A stretch of 64,000 nt of DNA from Saprospiraceae bacterium (lineage in GTDB: Bacteria; Bacteroidota; Bacteroidia; Chitinophagales; Saprospiraceae): contig JADKBS010000022.1 of the NCBI GenBank assembly GCA_016714985.1, forward strand, positions 62,001 to 126,000. Reading direction: 5' to 3'. The notes beneath the pieces are model-generated. The model was not told the DNA's origin. It ran no database searches and saw only the letters and a program-made list of their open reading frames with translations. The position numbers and the translations under genes are program-made. Shown here piece after piece: positions 56,609 through 63,510 of the stretch. Numbering within the stretch: the stretch's first letter is position 1; every line of letters starts with the position of its first letter.

Positions 56609-56890
56609 TTATTTCTTCACGCCAAGCTCGTTCCATACATAAGCCTCCACGAGTTTGCCATCCGCCTCGTTCAGCTTCGCCTTGTCCGTGATCATCGGCG
56701 CCAGCACCTGGTTCCAACGGTCAACCGATTTTGACTTAACATCAAATGCGGGATGGCACTTACCGCATTTGTCCATATAAATGGACTTGCCACTGGCGAG
56801 GTCAGAAGAGGACACCTTGGACGCAGATTTAACGCCGCAAGCATAAAGCGCTGTCAACACAGCGAAAACGAGCATAAGATTCTTTTTCAT
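56609..56890 (-). CDS. Small monohaem cytochrome c lipoprotein
   Basis: A 93-residue lipoprotein (signal ends LTALYACGVK). One haem-attachment motif: KCGKCHPAFD (C42, C45, H46). A possible axial methionine lies in NQVLAPMITDKAK. Small enough to be a diffusible or outer-leaflet electron carrier. Start ATG at 56888-56890. Two GGTTTCAG-array elements (C and D) flank it on either side, so it stands as an isolated transcription unit. Partner unknown. Confidence 0.83.
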   Translation of the reverse strand: MKKNLMLVFAVLTALYACGVKSASKVSSSDLASGKSIYMDKCGKCHPAFDVKSKSVDRWNQVLAPMITDKAKLNEADGKLVEAYVWNELGVKK

Positions 56891-56907
56891 AATGATTAAA
56901 ACCAATG

Positions 56908-57063
56908 GTTCCTGAGGTTTCAGGTTTCAAGTTTAAGGTTTCAGGGAAGTGCCTGCTGAAATCAATTTTGCATCTGTTGATTTGCGATAGCACCCATTCT
57001 AAAAATCTTGGTAAATTCCAATTGCTCATGAAATCCCGTGAAACCTGAAACCTGAAACCTTCA
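56908..57063 (-). repeat. GGTTTCAG-array element D
   Basis: Arms GAGGTTTCAGGTTTCAAG (left) and GTGAAACCTGAAACCTGA (right). Read on the minus strand, its core aligns with element A: both have CAATTGG, TTTTTAGAATGGG, GCAAATCAAC, AAATTGATT and CAGG-ACTTCCCTGAAACC in the same order. Confidence 0.75.
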
Positions 57064-57166
57064 CAAACCATTGAATACAGTTGGTGAAAACAATTCGTGT
57101 AGAAACAATGAAGCTGCGAATTAAATCAGATTAATGTCAAAATCAAAATCGGGTAGATAATTTCTG

Positions 57167-57317
57167 AAAAAACGGTGATGAAACAGCCATTCTCAACGAT
57201 TTTAAGATTGGCAGTTTTGCGGAGCAATCAGCTGCCAACTTCGGCGCACAATTCGTTTTCGTAGAAAAACCACCCAAGGACATCGCCAAAAGCATCATCT
57301 TCGCCATTAAATTCTAA
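57167..57317 (+). pseudogene. Possible C-terminal remnant of an unidentified gene
   Basis: After a stop at 57166 the frame reads 48 codons ending in FGAQFVFVEKPPKDIAKSII-type residues and the stop at 57315-57317. Codon use looks like that of real genes, and the closing aromatic residues resemble a membrane-barrel end. No start codon or upstream part is identifiable. It ends 8 bp before MITE copy 6. I cannot name its family. Confidence 0.3.
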
Positions 57318-57325
57318 AATCATTC

Positions 57326-57448
57326 GTAACTACTTAGGAGGGTGTGGGAGGAGAGAGAAAAAATTTAATTTTTTCTCTCCTCCCATGGAGTGTTTTTGGG
57401 AAAAATTGAAAATTTTCCCCCAAAAAACACCCCCTGTTAATCAGTTAC
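57326..57448 (+). mobile_element. Double-hairpin MITE, copy 6
   Basis: A 123 bp copy in the orientation of copy 1, ends GTAACTACTTAGGAGGG and CCCCTGTTAATCAGTTAC. Exact 8-bp direct repeats AATCATTC flank it (57318-57325 and 57449-57456). The hairpin B end lies 14 bp from the ATG at 57463. Confidence 0.9.
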
Positions 57449-57462
57449 AATCATTCAAAACC

Positions 57463-58254
57463 ATGTTGAACCACGAAATTGACTTTAAACTCTACGGCGA
57501 AGAGATGCAGTTCGTCGAGATTGAACTGGACCCACAGGAATCCGTCATTGCAGAAAGCGGCAGCTTTATGATGATGGATGCTGACGTCACCATGCAGACC
57601 ATTTTTGGGGACGGCTCCCAGCAGCAAACTGGCTTGTTCGGCAAACTGCTCAGTGCGGGCAAACGCATCCTCACGGGCGAAAGCCTATTCATGACCGCCT
57701 TCACGAATGTTGGCATGGGCAAAAAACGGGTCAGCTTTGCAGCCCCCTATTCCGGCAAAATCTTGGCCCTCGACCTTTGCGACCTGGGCGGCAAGGTGAT
57801 CTGCCAAAAAGATGCCTTCCTGTGCGCCGCAAAAGGCGTCGTTGTAGGCATCGAGTTCCAGCGAAAACTCGGCACGGGCTTGTTTGGCGGTGAGGGATTC
57901 ATCATGCAAAAATTGGAGGGCGATGGGATGGCCTTCGTCCATGCTGGCGGCATGGTCGTGGAAAAAACACTCGAAGTCGGCGACATCCTCAAGATTGACA
58001 CCGGCTGTGTGGTGGCCTATACCCAATCCGTTGACTTCGACATCGAGTTCGTGGGTGGCGTGAAGAACACCATCTTCGGCGGCGAAGGCTTGTTCTTTGC
58101 CACCCTGCGTGGCCCCGGCAAGGTCTGGGTTCAATCCTTGCCCATCAGCCGCTTGGCCGATCGCATTATTCGATACGGTGGTGGTGGAAAGCAGCGGGAA
58201 CAGGGCGGACCGCTCGGCAATTTGGGCAACTTGTTGGATGGGGATAGGTTTTAG
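57463..58254 (+). CDS. AIM24/TIGR00266-family protein
   Basis: A 263-residue protein of the AIM24 (TIGR00266) family, a beta-sandwich with internal repeats. Motifs: VEIELDPQESVIAESGSFMM, AGKRILTGESLFMTAFTN, FAAPYSGKILALDL, GLFGGEGFIMQKLEG, GGMVVEKTLEVGD, VVAYTQSVDFDIEFVGG and FGGEGLFFATLRGPG. The family is widespread in bacteria and mitochondria; its biochemical role is unknown. ATG at 57463. The frame is open upstream only through the MITE. The 8-bp target repeat lies between element and start codon. Confidence 0.9.
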   Translation: MLNHEIDFKLYGEEMQFVEIELDPQESVIAESGSFMMMDADVTMQTIFGDGSQQQTGLFGKLLSAGKRILTGESLFMTAFTNVGMGKKRVSFAAPYSGKILALDLCDLGGKVICQKDAFLCAAKGVVVGIEFQRKLGTGLFGGEGFIMQKLEGDGMAFVHAGGMVVEKTLEVGDILKIDTGCVVAYTQSVDFDIEFVGGVKNTIFGGEGLFFATLRGPGKVWVQSLPISRLADRIIRYGGGGKQREQGGPLGNLGNLLDGDRF

Positions 58255-58307
58255 TCTCCATTGAAAATAACAAACATAAGTCTTGGCGTGCCTTGAAAAC
58301 GGTTTTA

Positions 58308-58353
58308 TACTTCTGGCCGTTAGCTGTTGGCCAACAGCTAACGGCCAGAAGTA
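58308..58353. repeat. Perfect 46-bp palindrome without loop
   Basis: Arms TACTTCTGGCCGTTAGCTG and its complement meet at TTGGCCAA. Each arm is 23 bp with no mismatch. It follows the AIM24-type gene by 53 bp and may act as its terminator or be a cruciform-forming site. Confidence 0.9.
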
Positions 58354-58534
58354 GGGATTCTTTTTTGATGCAATCAAATTGCACCATGAAAAGGGCGGCT
58401 CAATAACTGCAAACTTAATTGAAGGAAGCCTCGGATGGGTTGGAAGCTGCGGTTGCCGAAATGACCACTGATAAATAGCTTGCGCTTGTTATTTCAGCGA
58501 AATGCAAGGATGTAAAGGGACGCTATTTCATTTG

Positions 58535-58694
58535 TGCCATTGCGACTTTAGCGCCTTTTGCGTTCCATCAACCAGAAAAGCCCCGACAGGTATCGTGCCT
58601 GCCGGGGCTTTTGATTTGATGTGATTCAACGCAAGGACGCAGCGGCAAAAGGGCGCAAAATCATAACATTCCATCCTTTGCGACTTTGCGTTTA
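58535..58694. repeat. AACGCAAAG-type arrays in inverted arrangement
   Basis: ATTGCGACTTTAGCGCCTTT (58540-58559), then AACGCAAGGACGCAGCGG (58628-58645) and an inverted arm CCTTTGCGACTTTGCGTTT (58675-58693). Units of 8-9 bp, AACGCAAAG or its complement. Confidence 0.6.
58576..58612. terminator. Intrinsic terminator hairpin
   Basis: AAAAGCCCCGACAGG and CCTGCCGGGGCTTTT pair over 15 bp (one mismatch) around TATCGTG. Confidence 0.8.
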
Positions 58695-58735
58695 ACCCAA
58701 GGTGAGGGGCCTCGCTGAAATGGAAAGGCGAGTCT

Positions 58736-58790
58736 ATGAGCGTGAGAGAAAAAGCTCGCTCTCACGCTCTCACTGTCTCACCTACTCTCC
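58736..58790. repeat. GAGAGCGTGA-type inverted arrays
   Basis: GAGCGTGAGAGAAAAAGC and GCTCTCACGCTCTCACTG form inverted arms of a repeated CTCTCACG unit. Confidence 0.55.
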
Positions 58791-58932
58791 CCGCTGCCTT
58801 GTCGCAGTACTCACTTAGATGGAAATGCACTTCAACGGTGGCCCCCCCCTTGCCTTTGGCTAACAATTCCCATTGGCTGGCTCGAAGGGGGCTTTAACCC
58901 CCAATTTAAAAAGTATGCGTAGCGCATAAAAA

Positions 58933-58960
58933 ATGCCGCCGAGCAAAGCGCCGGCGGCAT
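58933..58960. other. GC-rich hairpin
   Basis: ATGCCGCC and GGCGGCAT with a 12-nt loop; next to TATGCGTAGCGCATA. Possibly part of a dispersed intergenic repeat. Confidence 0.45.
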
Positions 58961-59196
58961 CTGATTAGGCGCTTTTGTGCCCTTTTTTTGTTCTAATTGG
59001 TGAAAAACGCTGAAAAGTGTGTGAGACAAGTTGGTCTATACCATGAAAAAAGGCAAGCTGCTATCCTCAACAGCTTACCCGAAAACAGTCTATGAGAAAA
59101 CGTAAAAATTTAAATTGATTGTTGGAATTGTTAGATTGTTTAATTGCTATCGGCGGAGCGTAACAATTCAACAATCTATCAATTCCAACCATTAAT

Positions 59197-61800
59197 TTAA
59201 CCGCACTTCGAGTGCCCGCAGCTCTTGCAAATCAGGCAGCCTTCCTTGTAAATCAAGCCGTCCTGATCACCACAGGCTGGGCAGCTTTCCTTGTAGGCTT
59301 GGGTGCCGTCTGGCACGAATTTCTTCAGCGCCCTTACCAAGCCGTTCTTCCAAGTGTTGATATGCTCTTGGTCAACGTTCAAGCCGGAAACCATACTGAT
59401 GACGTATTGCAGCGGCATACCGTGGCGAAGCGCACCTGAAATCAACTTGGCGTAGTTCCAATATTCCTTGTCAAAGGAACGGGAAAGGCCTTCCATCGTC
59501 ACTTTGTAGCCGTACTTGTCGGCGAACTGGAAGTCGTAGCGGTTGTTGCCTTCCTCATCCTTTTCCTTGATGACCCAACCATTTTCCACGTATGGGGGCA
59601 ACATGAAAATATCCTCGGCACGGCCCGTGAAAATCTCGTAAGGCTGGCCATCCAACAATCCAACGAAGGCCATCCATTTTTCGTGGTTGTTTTGAAAACG
59701 GATGATTTCGGCTTCCAATTTTTTCGGGCGCTTGGGCGCATCCGTTACATGTATGTGGTGATTCTCGGCTGTTTGTTTATCTTCCTGCTTCTTGCCTTTG
59801 TCGTCGGTGGAAACCAAAACGCCGGAACGTGAGCCGTCCCTATAAATCGTGCAACCTTTGCAGCCTTCCTCCCAAGCGGTTTGGTAAATCTTCTTCACCA
59901 TCTCCACCGAGGTTTCGTGTGGGACGTTCACCGTCACGCTGATGCTGTGGTCAACCCATTTCTGGATGGCACCCTGCATTTTCACTTTCTGAACCCAGTC
60001 AACATCGTTCGCTGTGGCTTGGTGGTAAGGTGACTGCTCCACCAATTTGTTAAGCTCATCGGTGGGCATGTGCTTGACGGCATCCACGTCGTAGCCATTG
60101 GCAGCGAGCCAATCAAGGAATTTATGGTGAAAAACGTTGTACTCTTCCCAGTGGTCGCCTACTTCGTCCACAAAGCTGACCTTCACTTCCTTGTCGTTCG
60201 GGTTCACCTTGCGGCGGCGCTTGTAGGTAATCAAGAAAGCTGGCTCAATGCCGGAGGTGGTCTGCGACATGAGGCTGGTCGTTCCCGTTGGGGCAATGGT
60301 CAGCAGGGCGATATTGCGACGGCCGTACTTCACCATGTCCTCGTACATCTTCGGGTCAGCTTCCTTCAAGCGAAGAATGAATGGGTTTTTCGCCTCCCTT
60401 GCTGCATGATAAATACCAAATGCACCACGCTCTTTGGCCATTTTCACAGAAGAACCATAGGCATTGATAGCCAAGGTTTTGTGAACTTCAACAGACTGCG
60501 CCAGCGCACCGTCTGTACCGTATTTCAACCCAAGTGCGGCCAACATGTCACCTTCGGCGGTGATTCCGACGCCCGTCCTGCGTCCCTCAACGCAAGTGCG
60601 GCGGATTTTCTGCCAAAGGCGCATTTCGGTCGCCTTGATGTCTGCAGCCTCGGGATCGTTTTCTATTTTCTCAAGGATTTTGTCAATCTTTTCGATTTCG
60701 AGGTCGATGATGTCGTCCATCATCCGCTGGGCCATTTGCACATGGTTGCCAAACTTCTCGAAATTGAACTTGGCGTCCTTCGTGAACGGCGCTTCCACAT
60801 AGCTGAACAAGTTGATGGCCAACAGTCGGCAGCTGTCATAGGGGCAGAGTGGGATTTCACCGCAAGGATTGGTGGAAACGGTGCGGTAGCCTAGGTCGGC
60901 GTAGCAATCTGGCACAGACTCCTTGATGATGGTGTCCCAGAATAGGATGCCCGGCTCGGCAGATTTCCAAGCGTTGTGGATGATTTTGTCCCAAAGTTTT
61001 GATGCGTCAATGGTTTTCTTGTAGGTTGGGTTGTTGGAATCAATGGGAAATTGTTGGTTATAATCTTTCCCTGCCATTGCGGCCTTCATGAAATCATCGT
61101 CGATTCGGACGGATACGTTGGCACCTGTGACTTTGCCTGATTCCATTTTGGCATCTATAAAATCCTCAGCATCAGGGTGTTTGACAGAAACTGACAACAT
61201 CAAAGCACCTCGGCGGCCGTCTTGGGCAACCTCACGGGTGCTGTTTGAATAGCGCTCCATGAACGGTACTAGTCCAGTGGAGGACAGTGCGCTGTTCAGC
61301 ACAGGGCTGCCTTTCGGGCGGATATGGGAAAGGTCGTGGCCTACCCCACCCCGGCGTTTCATTAGCTGCACTTGCTCCTCATCGGCACGGATGATGCCCC
61401 CATAGGAGTCGGCACCGCTACCAATCACAAAGCAATTGGAAAGGGATGAAACTTGCAGGTTGTTCCCGATTCCAGACATGGGGCTGCCTTGTGGAATGAT
61501 GTATTTGAAGTCTTGAAGCAGTTCCAACAAGGTCTCATAAGGAATAGGATTGGGGTATTTCTGCTCAATCCTGTAAAGCTCCGAGGCAATGCGTTCGTGC
61601 ATTTCGGCAGGGCTTTTCTCGTAGATATTGCCTTTGGAGTCTTTTAGGGCATATTTGTTTACCCATACATTGGCAGCCAACTCGTCGCCCTTGAAGTACG
61701 CTGTTGCTGCTTGAAATGCCTCCTTGAATGAGAAAATTTTTGGCTTGGCCTCTACCCTGTTCTTTGCAGGGGTTTTTCTTTTTAGCGTTAAGGTCTCCAT
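59197..61800 (-). CDS. nrdJ: Adenosylcobalamin-dependent ribonucleotide reductase (class II)
   Basis: An 867-residue class II reductase that makes deoxynucleotides with a B12-generated thiyl radical and no oxygen. Visible features: SLSNCFVIG (first active-site Cys), KRRGGVGHDLSHIRPKG, RRGALMLSVSVKHPD, STNPCGEIPLCPYDSCRL (radical Cys and Glu), TIAPTGTTSLMSQTTSGIEP and VNVPHETSVE. The C-terminus carries a zinc-ribbon-like CPACG...CLICKSCG followed by HSKCG. It lacks an ATP-cone at the N-terminus. ATG at 61798-61800 (METLTLKRK). No cobalamin riboswitch motif was recognised upstream. Confidence 0.95.
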   Translation of the reverse strand: METLTLKRKTPAKNRVEAKPKIFSFKEAFQAATAYFKGDELAANVWVNKYALKDSKGNIYEKSPAEMHERIASELYRIEQKYPNPIPYETLLELLQDFKYIIPQGSPMSGIGNNLQVSSLSNCFVIGSGADSYGGIIRADEEQVQLMKRRGGVGHDLSHIRPKGSPVLNSALSSTGLVPFMERYSNSTREVAQDGRRGALMLSVSVKHPDAEDFIDAKMESGKVTGANVSVRIDDDFMKAAMAGKDYNQQFPIDSNNPTYKKTIDASKLWDKIIHNAWKSAEPGILFWDTIIKESVPDCYADLGYRTVSTNPCGEIPLCPYDSCRLLAINLFSYVEAPFTKDAKFNFEKFGNHVQMAQRMMDDIIDLEIEKIDKILEKIENDPEAADIKATEMRLWQKIRRTCVEGRRTGVGITAEGDMLAALGLKYGTDGALAQSVEVHKTLAINAYGSSVKMAKERGAFGIYHAAREAKNPFILRLKEADPKMYEDMVKYGRRNIALLTIAPTGTTSLMSQTTSGIEPAFLITYKRRRKVNPNDKEVKVSFVDEVGDHWEEYNVFHHKFLDWLAANGYDVDAVKHMPTDELNKLVEQSPYHQATANDVDWVQKVKMQGAIQKWVDHSISVTVNVPHETSVEMVKKIYQTAWEEGCKGCTIYRDGSRSGVLVSTDDKGKKQEDKQTAENHHIHVTDAPKRPKKLEAEIIRFQNNHEKWMAFVGLLDGQPYEIFTGRAEDIFMLPPYVENGWVIKEKDEEGNNRYDFQFADKYGYKVTMEGLSRSFDKEYWNYAKLISGALRHGMPLQYVISMVSGLNVDQEHINTWKNGLVRALKKFVPDGTQAYKESCPACGDQDGLIYKEGCLICKSCGHSKCG

Positions 61801-61888
61801 GATTTTTGAACAAAAAAGATTATAGTGTAACACGTTGATTCACTCAACCAAGCCTTATCCGATAGAAGCTGTTTTTTTTAGCACAAGC

Positions 61889-61923
61889 TTGCACCTGTCC
61901 AAAAAAGTGACGGACAGGTGCAA
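61889..61923 (-). promoter_or_regulatory. Hairpin in the nrdJ leader
   Basis: TTGCACCTGTCC and GGACAGGTGCAA form perfect 12-bp arms with an 11-nt loop, about 90 bp before the nrdJ ATG. The conserved B12-box of cobalamin riboswitches is not seen, so this is not called one. Confidence 0.5.
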
Positions 61924-62113
61924 AGCCAATATCAAAATCCAGTGCTAGTATCAGTAAGTGGTTGAATTACCAAAAAGGTTGGTTAGCCATCCTTTCGTCT
62001 GGCTTGTCGCCCCCCAATTTTAAATCACATCATTTTGGACATTAGTGACTGTCTCATGTATGCGGTAATAACAGCACGAAAGTAGTGCCTCATTTATGTT
62101 TTAAATCCCTGAG

Positions 62114-62217
62114 TTTTCCACACAATGTTGATAACTAACGTAATTTGTTGATTGTCAGTGAGAAGTTTTTTTTCAACAGCCGAAGGGAATGTGGATAACT
62201 TCTTAAAGAGTGGAAAA
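62114..62217. promoter_or_regulatory. Cluster of four DnaA-box-like sites
   Basis: TTTTCCACA (62114-62122), TGTTGATAA (62126-62134), TGTGGATAA (62190-62198; exact reverse of the consensus TTATCCACA) and AGTGGAAAA (62209-62217). One is perfect and three differ by one or two bases. They could regulate nrdJ through DnaA or be part of a replication origin. Confidence 0.5.
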
Positions 62218-62414
62218 CTTTCTGTCATCAAAAAAATTAAACTGGTCTTTGATTATAACATTTAACCAATTGACAATCAATCCATAGGGGCAGTCGCCAA
62301 GCCTTTTTCAACCCAAAAAATGAAAATTTCAACCGACAAAATCCTTGATTTTGGAAGTAAGGAAAACATTCTACTTCGTCCCGATGGAAAAGTTGCATGT
62401 TGACAACCGTTCGT

Positions 62415-63365
62415 TCAGAAGAGGTTCTTTCGTTGAAAATACCACGAAAGCACGAGACTAAATGCAAGGGAAATCACCAAGATGGCGAAGAAGGAAAAAT
62501 GGGAATGCTCGGCAAAGGGCAGCACAACGTTCATGCCCATGAAAGATGCCACAAGCGTAGGCACCATCAGGATGATGGTAATGGTAGTTAGCCGTTTGAT
62601 GGTAAGGTTCAGGTTATTGGAGATGATGGAGCCGTAAGCATCCATTGTGCCGTTCAAAATATTGGTGTACATATTGGCCATTTGCTGGGCCTGGTTGTTG
62701 TCAATGATAACATCCTCAAAAATTTCCAGCTTTTCCTCGTCCTTGCCAATGTGCAGGAAATCAATCCGTTTCATTTTCATTTTCAACAGCTCATTGTCAC
62801 TCAAAGAGGACACGAAATACACCAAGCTCTTCTCAATGCTCAGCAGGTTTTTCAGTTCCTGGTTGCGGCTGCTATGGTAAAGTTCTTTTTCAATCAAGTT
62901 GCGCTTTTGATTGAGCTGTTTCAGGCAGTTCAAGAAGCGGTAAACCGTCTGCTCCAAAATGTGCAGCACGAACAACTGCTCATCGTCGGTACAGAAGTTT
63001 TTTACCCTGTTTTCCAAAAACAGGTTCAATACAGGGTTCTCCTGCGATGTGATGGTGATGACGTGCTCAGGCGTGAGGATGATGCCAAGGGGTACGGTTA
63101 TGAATATGGCATCTATGTCCTCCTCGAAGGGGTTGACGATAGGGCTGCTCAAGATGATAAGCCGTTTGTCCTCATCTTTTTCGTAGCGGGGCCGTTCGTC
63201 AATGTCCAAGGGGTCGGTCAAGAAGTCGAAAGGGATGTCGAATTGCTGTGCTATTTCCTCCAACTCCTCTGGCGTGAAGGGGGGCGAAATATTGACCCAG
63301 CAAGCTGGTTCCGGCCCTTCGAGCACTCGGAGCCGACCACTTCCCTTGCTGTAATAGTTCACCAT
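62415..63365 (-). CDS. CorA-family Mg2+/Co2+ transporter
   Basis: A 316-residue inner-membrane cation channel of the CorA family. The cytoplasmic N-terminal domain is followed by a long helix (RFLNCLKQLNQKRNLIEKEL) and two C-terminal transmembrane helices (LTTITIILMVPTLVASF and FFAILVISLAFSLVLSWYF). The selectivity motif FMGMNVVLP joins them, with GMN intact. The C-terminus is positively charged (QRKNLF), as usual. Start ATG at 63363-63365. Mg2+ is the likely substrate; Co2+ uptake, which would suit the B12-dependent nrdJ next door, is only a guess. Confidence 0.9.
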   Translation of the reverse strand: MVNYYSKGSGRLRVLEGPEPACWVNISPPFTPEELEEIAQQFDIPFDFLTDPLDIDERPRYEKDEDKRLIILSSPIVNPFEEDIDAIFITVPLGIILTPEHVITITSQENPVLNLFLENRVKNFCTDDEQLFVLHILEQTVYRFLNCLKQLNQKRNLIEKELYHSSRNQELKNLLSIEKSLVYFVSSLSDNELLKMKMKRIDFLHIGKDEEKLEIFEDVIIDNNQAQQMANMYTNILNGTMDAYGSIISNNLNLTIKRLTTITIILMVPTLVASFMGMNVVLPFAEHSHFSFFAILVISLAFSLVLSWYFQRKNLF

Positions 63366-63510
63366 AAGCCAATTCTTAGAATAAAATTATCTATTCAAAT
63401 AGTTGAAAAACAAGCGATTGAAGATTTTTTGCTAAAGCCCCCACGCTCCCGCCGCAAACATAAGGCATCTATCATTAAGGCAAGTTTAAAAATGAGACTG
63501 TTGGCAAAAT

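Larger units (their letters stand above)
58255..59196. other. Long intergenic region rich in palindromes and arrays
   Basis: 942 bp with no supported gene. It contains the perfect palindrome at 58308, the terminator at 58576, two inverted-array structures (58535-58694, 58736-58790) and the hairpin at 58933. A 65-codon minus-strand frame (58832-59029) containing FFMRYAYFLNWGLKPP looks like the spurious product of a dispersed intergenic repeat and is not called. Confidence 0.6.
61801..62414. other. Long upstream region of nrdJ
   Basis: 614 bp between nrdJ and the CorA-type gene, both on the minus strand. It holds a leader hairpin (61889-61923) and a DnaA-box cluster (62114-62217). The part 62220-62414 is AT-rich and shows no gene. 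Confidence 0.5.

Noticed and set aside
57385..57462. N-terminal extension of the AIM24-type protein
   Set aside because: These codons lie in MITE copy 6; family proteins start at about the ATG at 57463.
58832..59029. 65-codon minus-strand frame
   Set aside because: It overlaps palindromic intergenic sequence and looks like the chance product of a dispersed repeat; no domain is visible.
61801..62113. Cobalamin riboswitch before nrdJ
   Set aside because: The conserved B12-box and the expected core were not found on the minus strand; only a simple hairpin is present.
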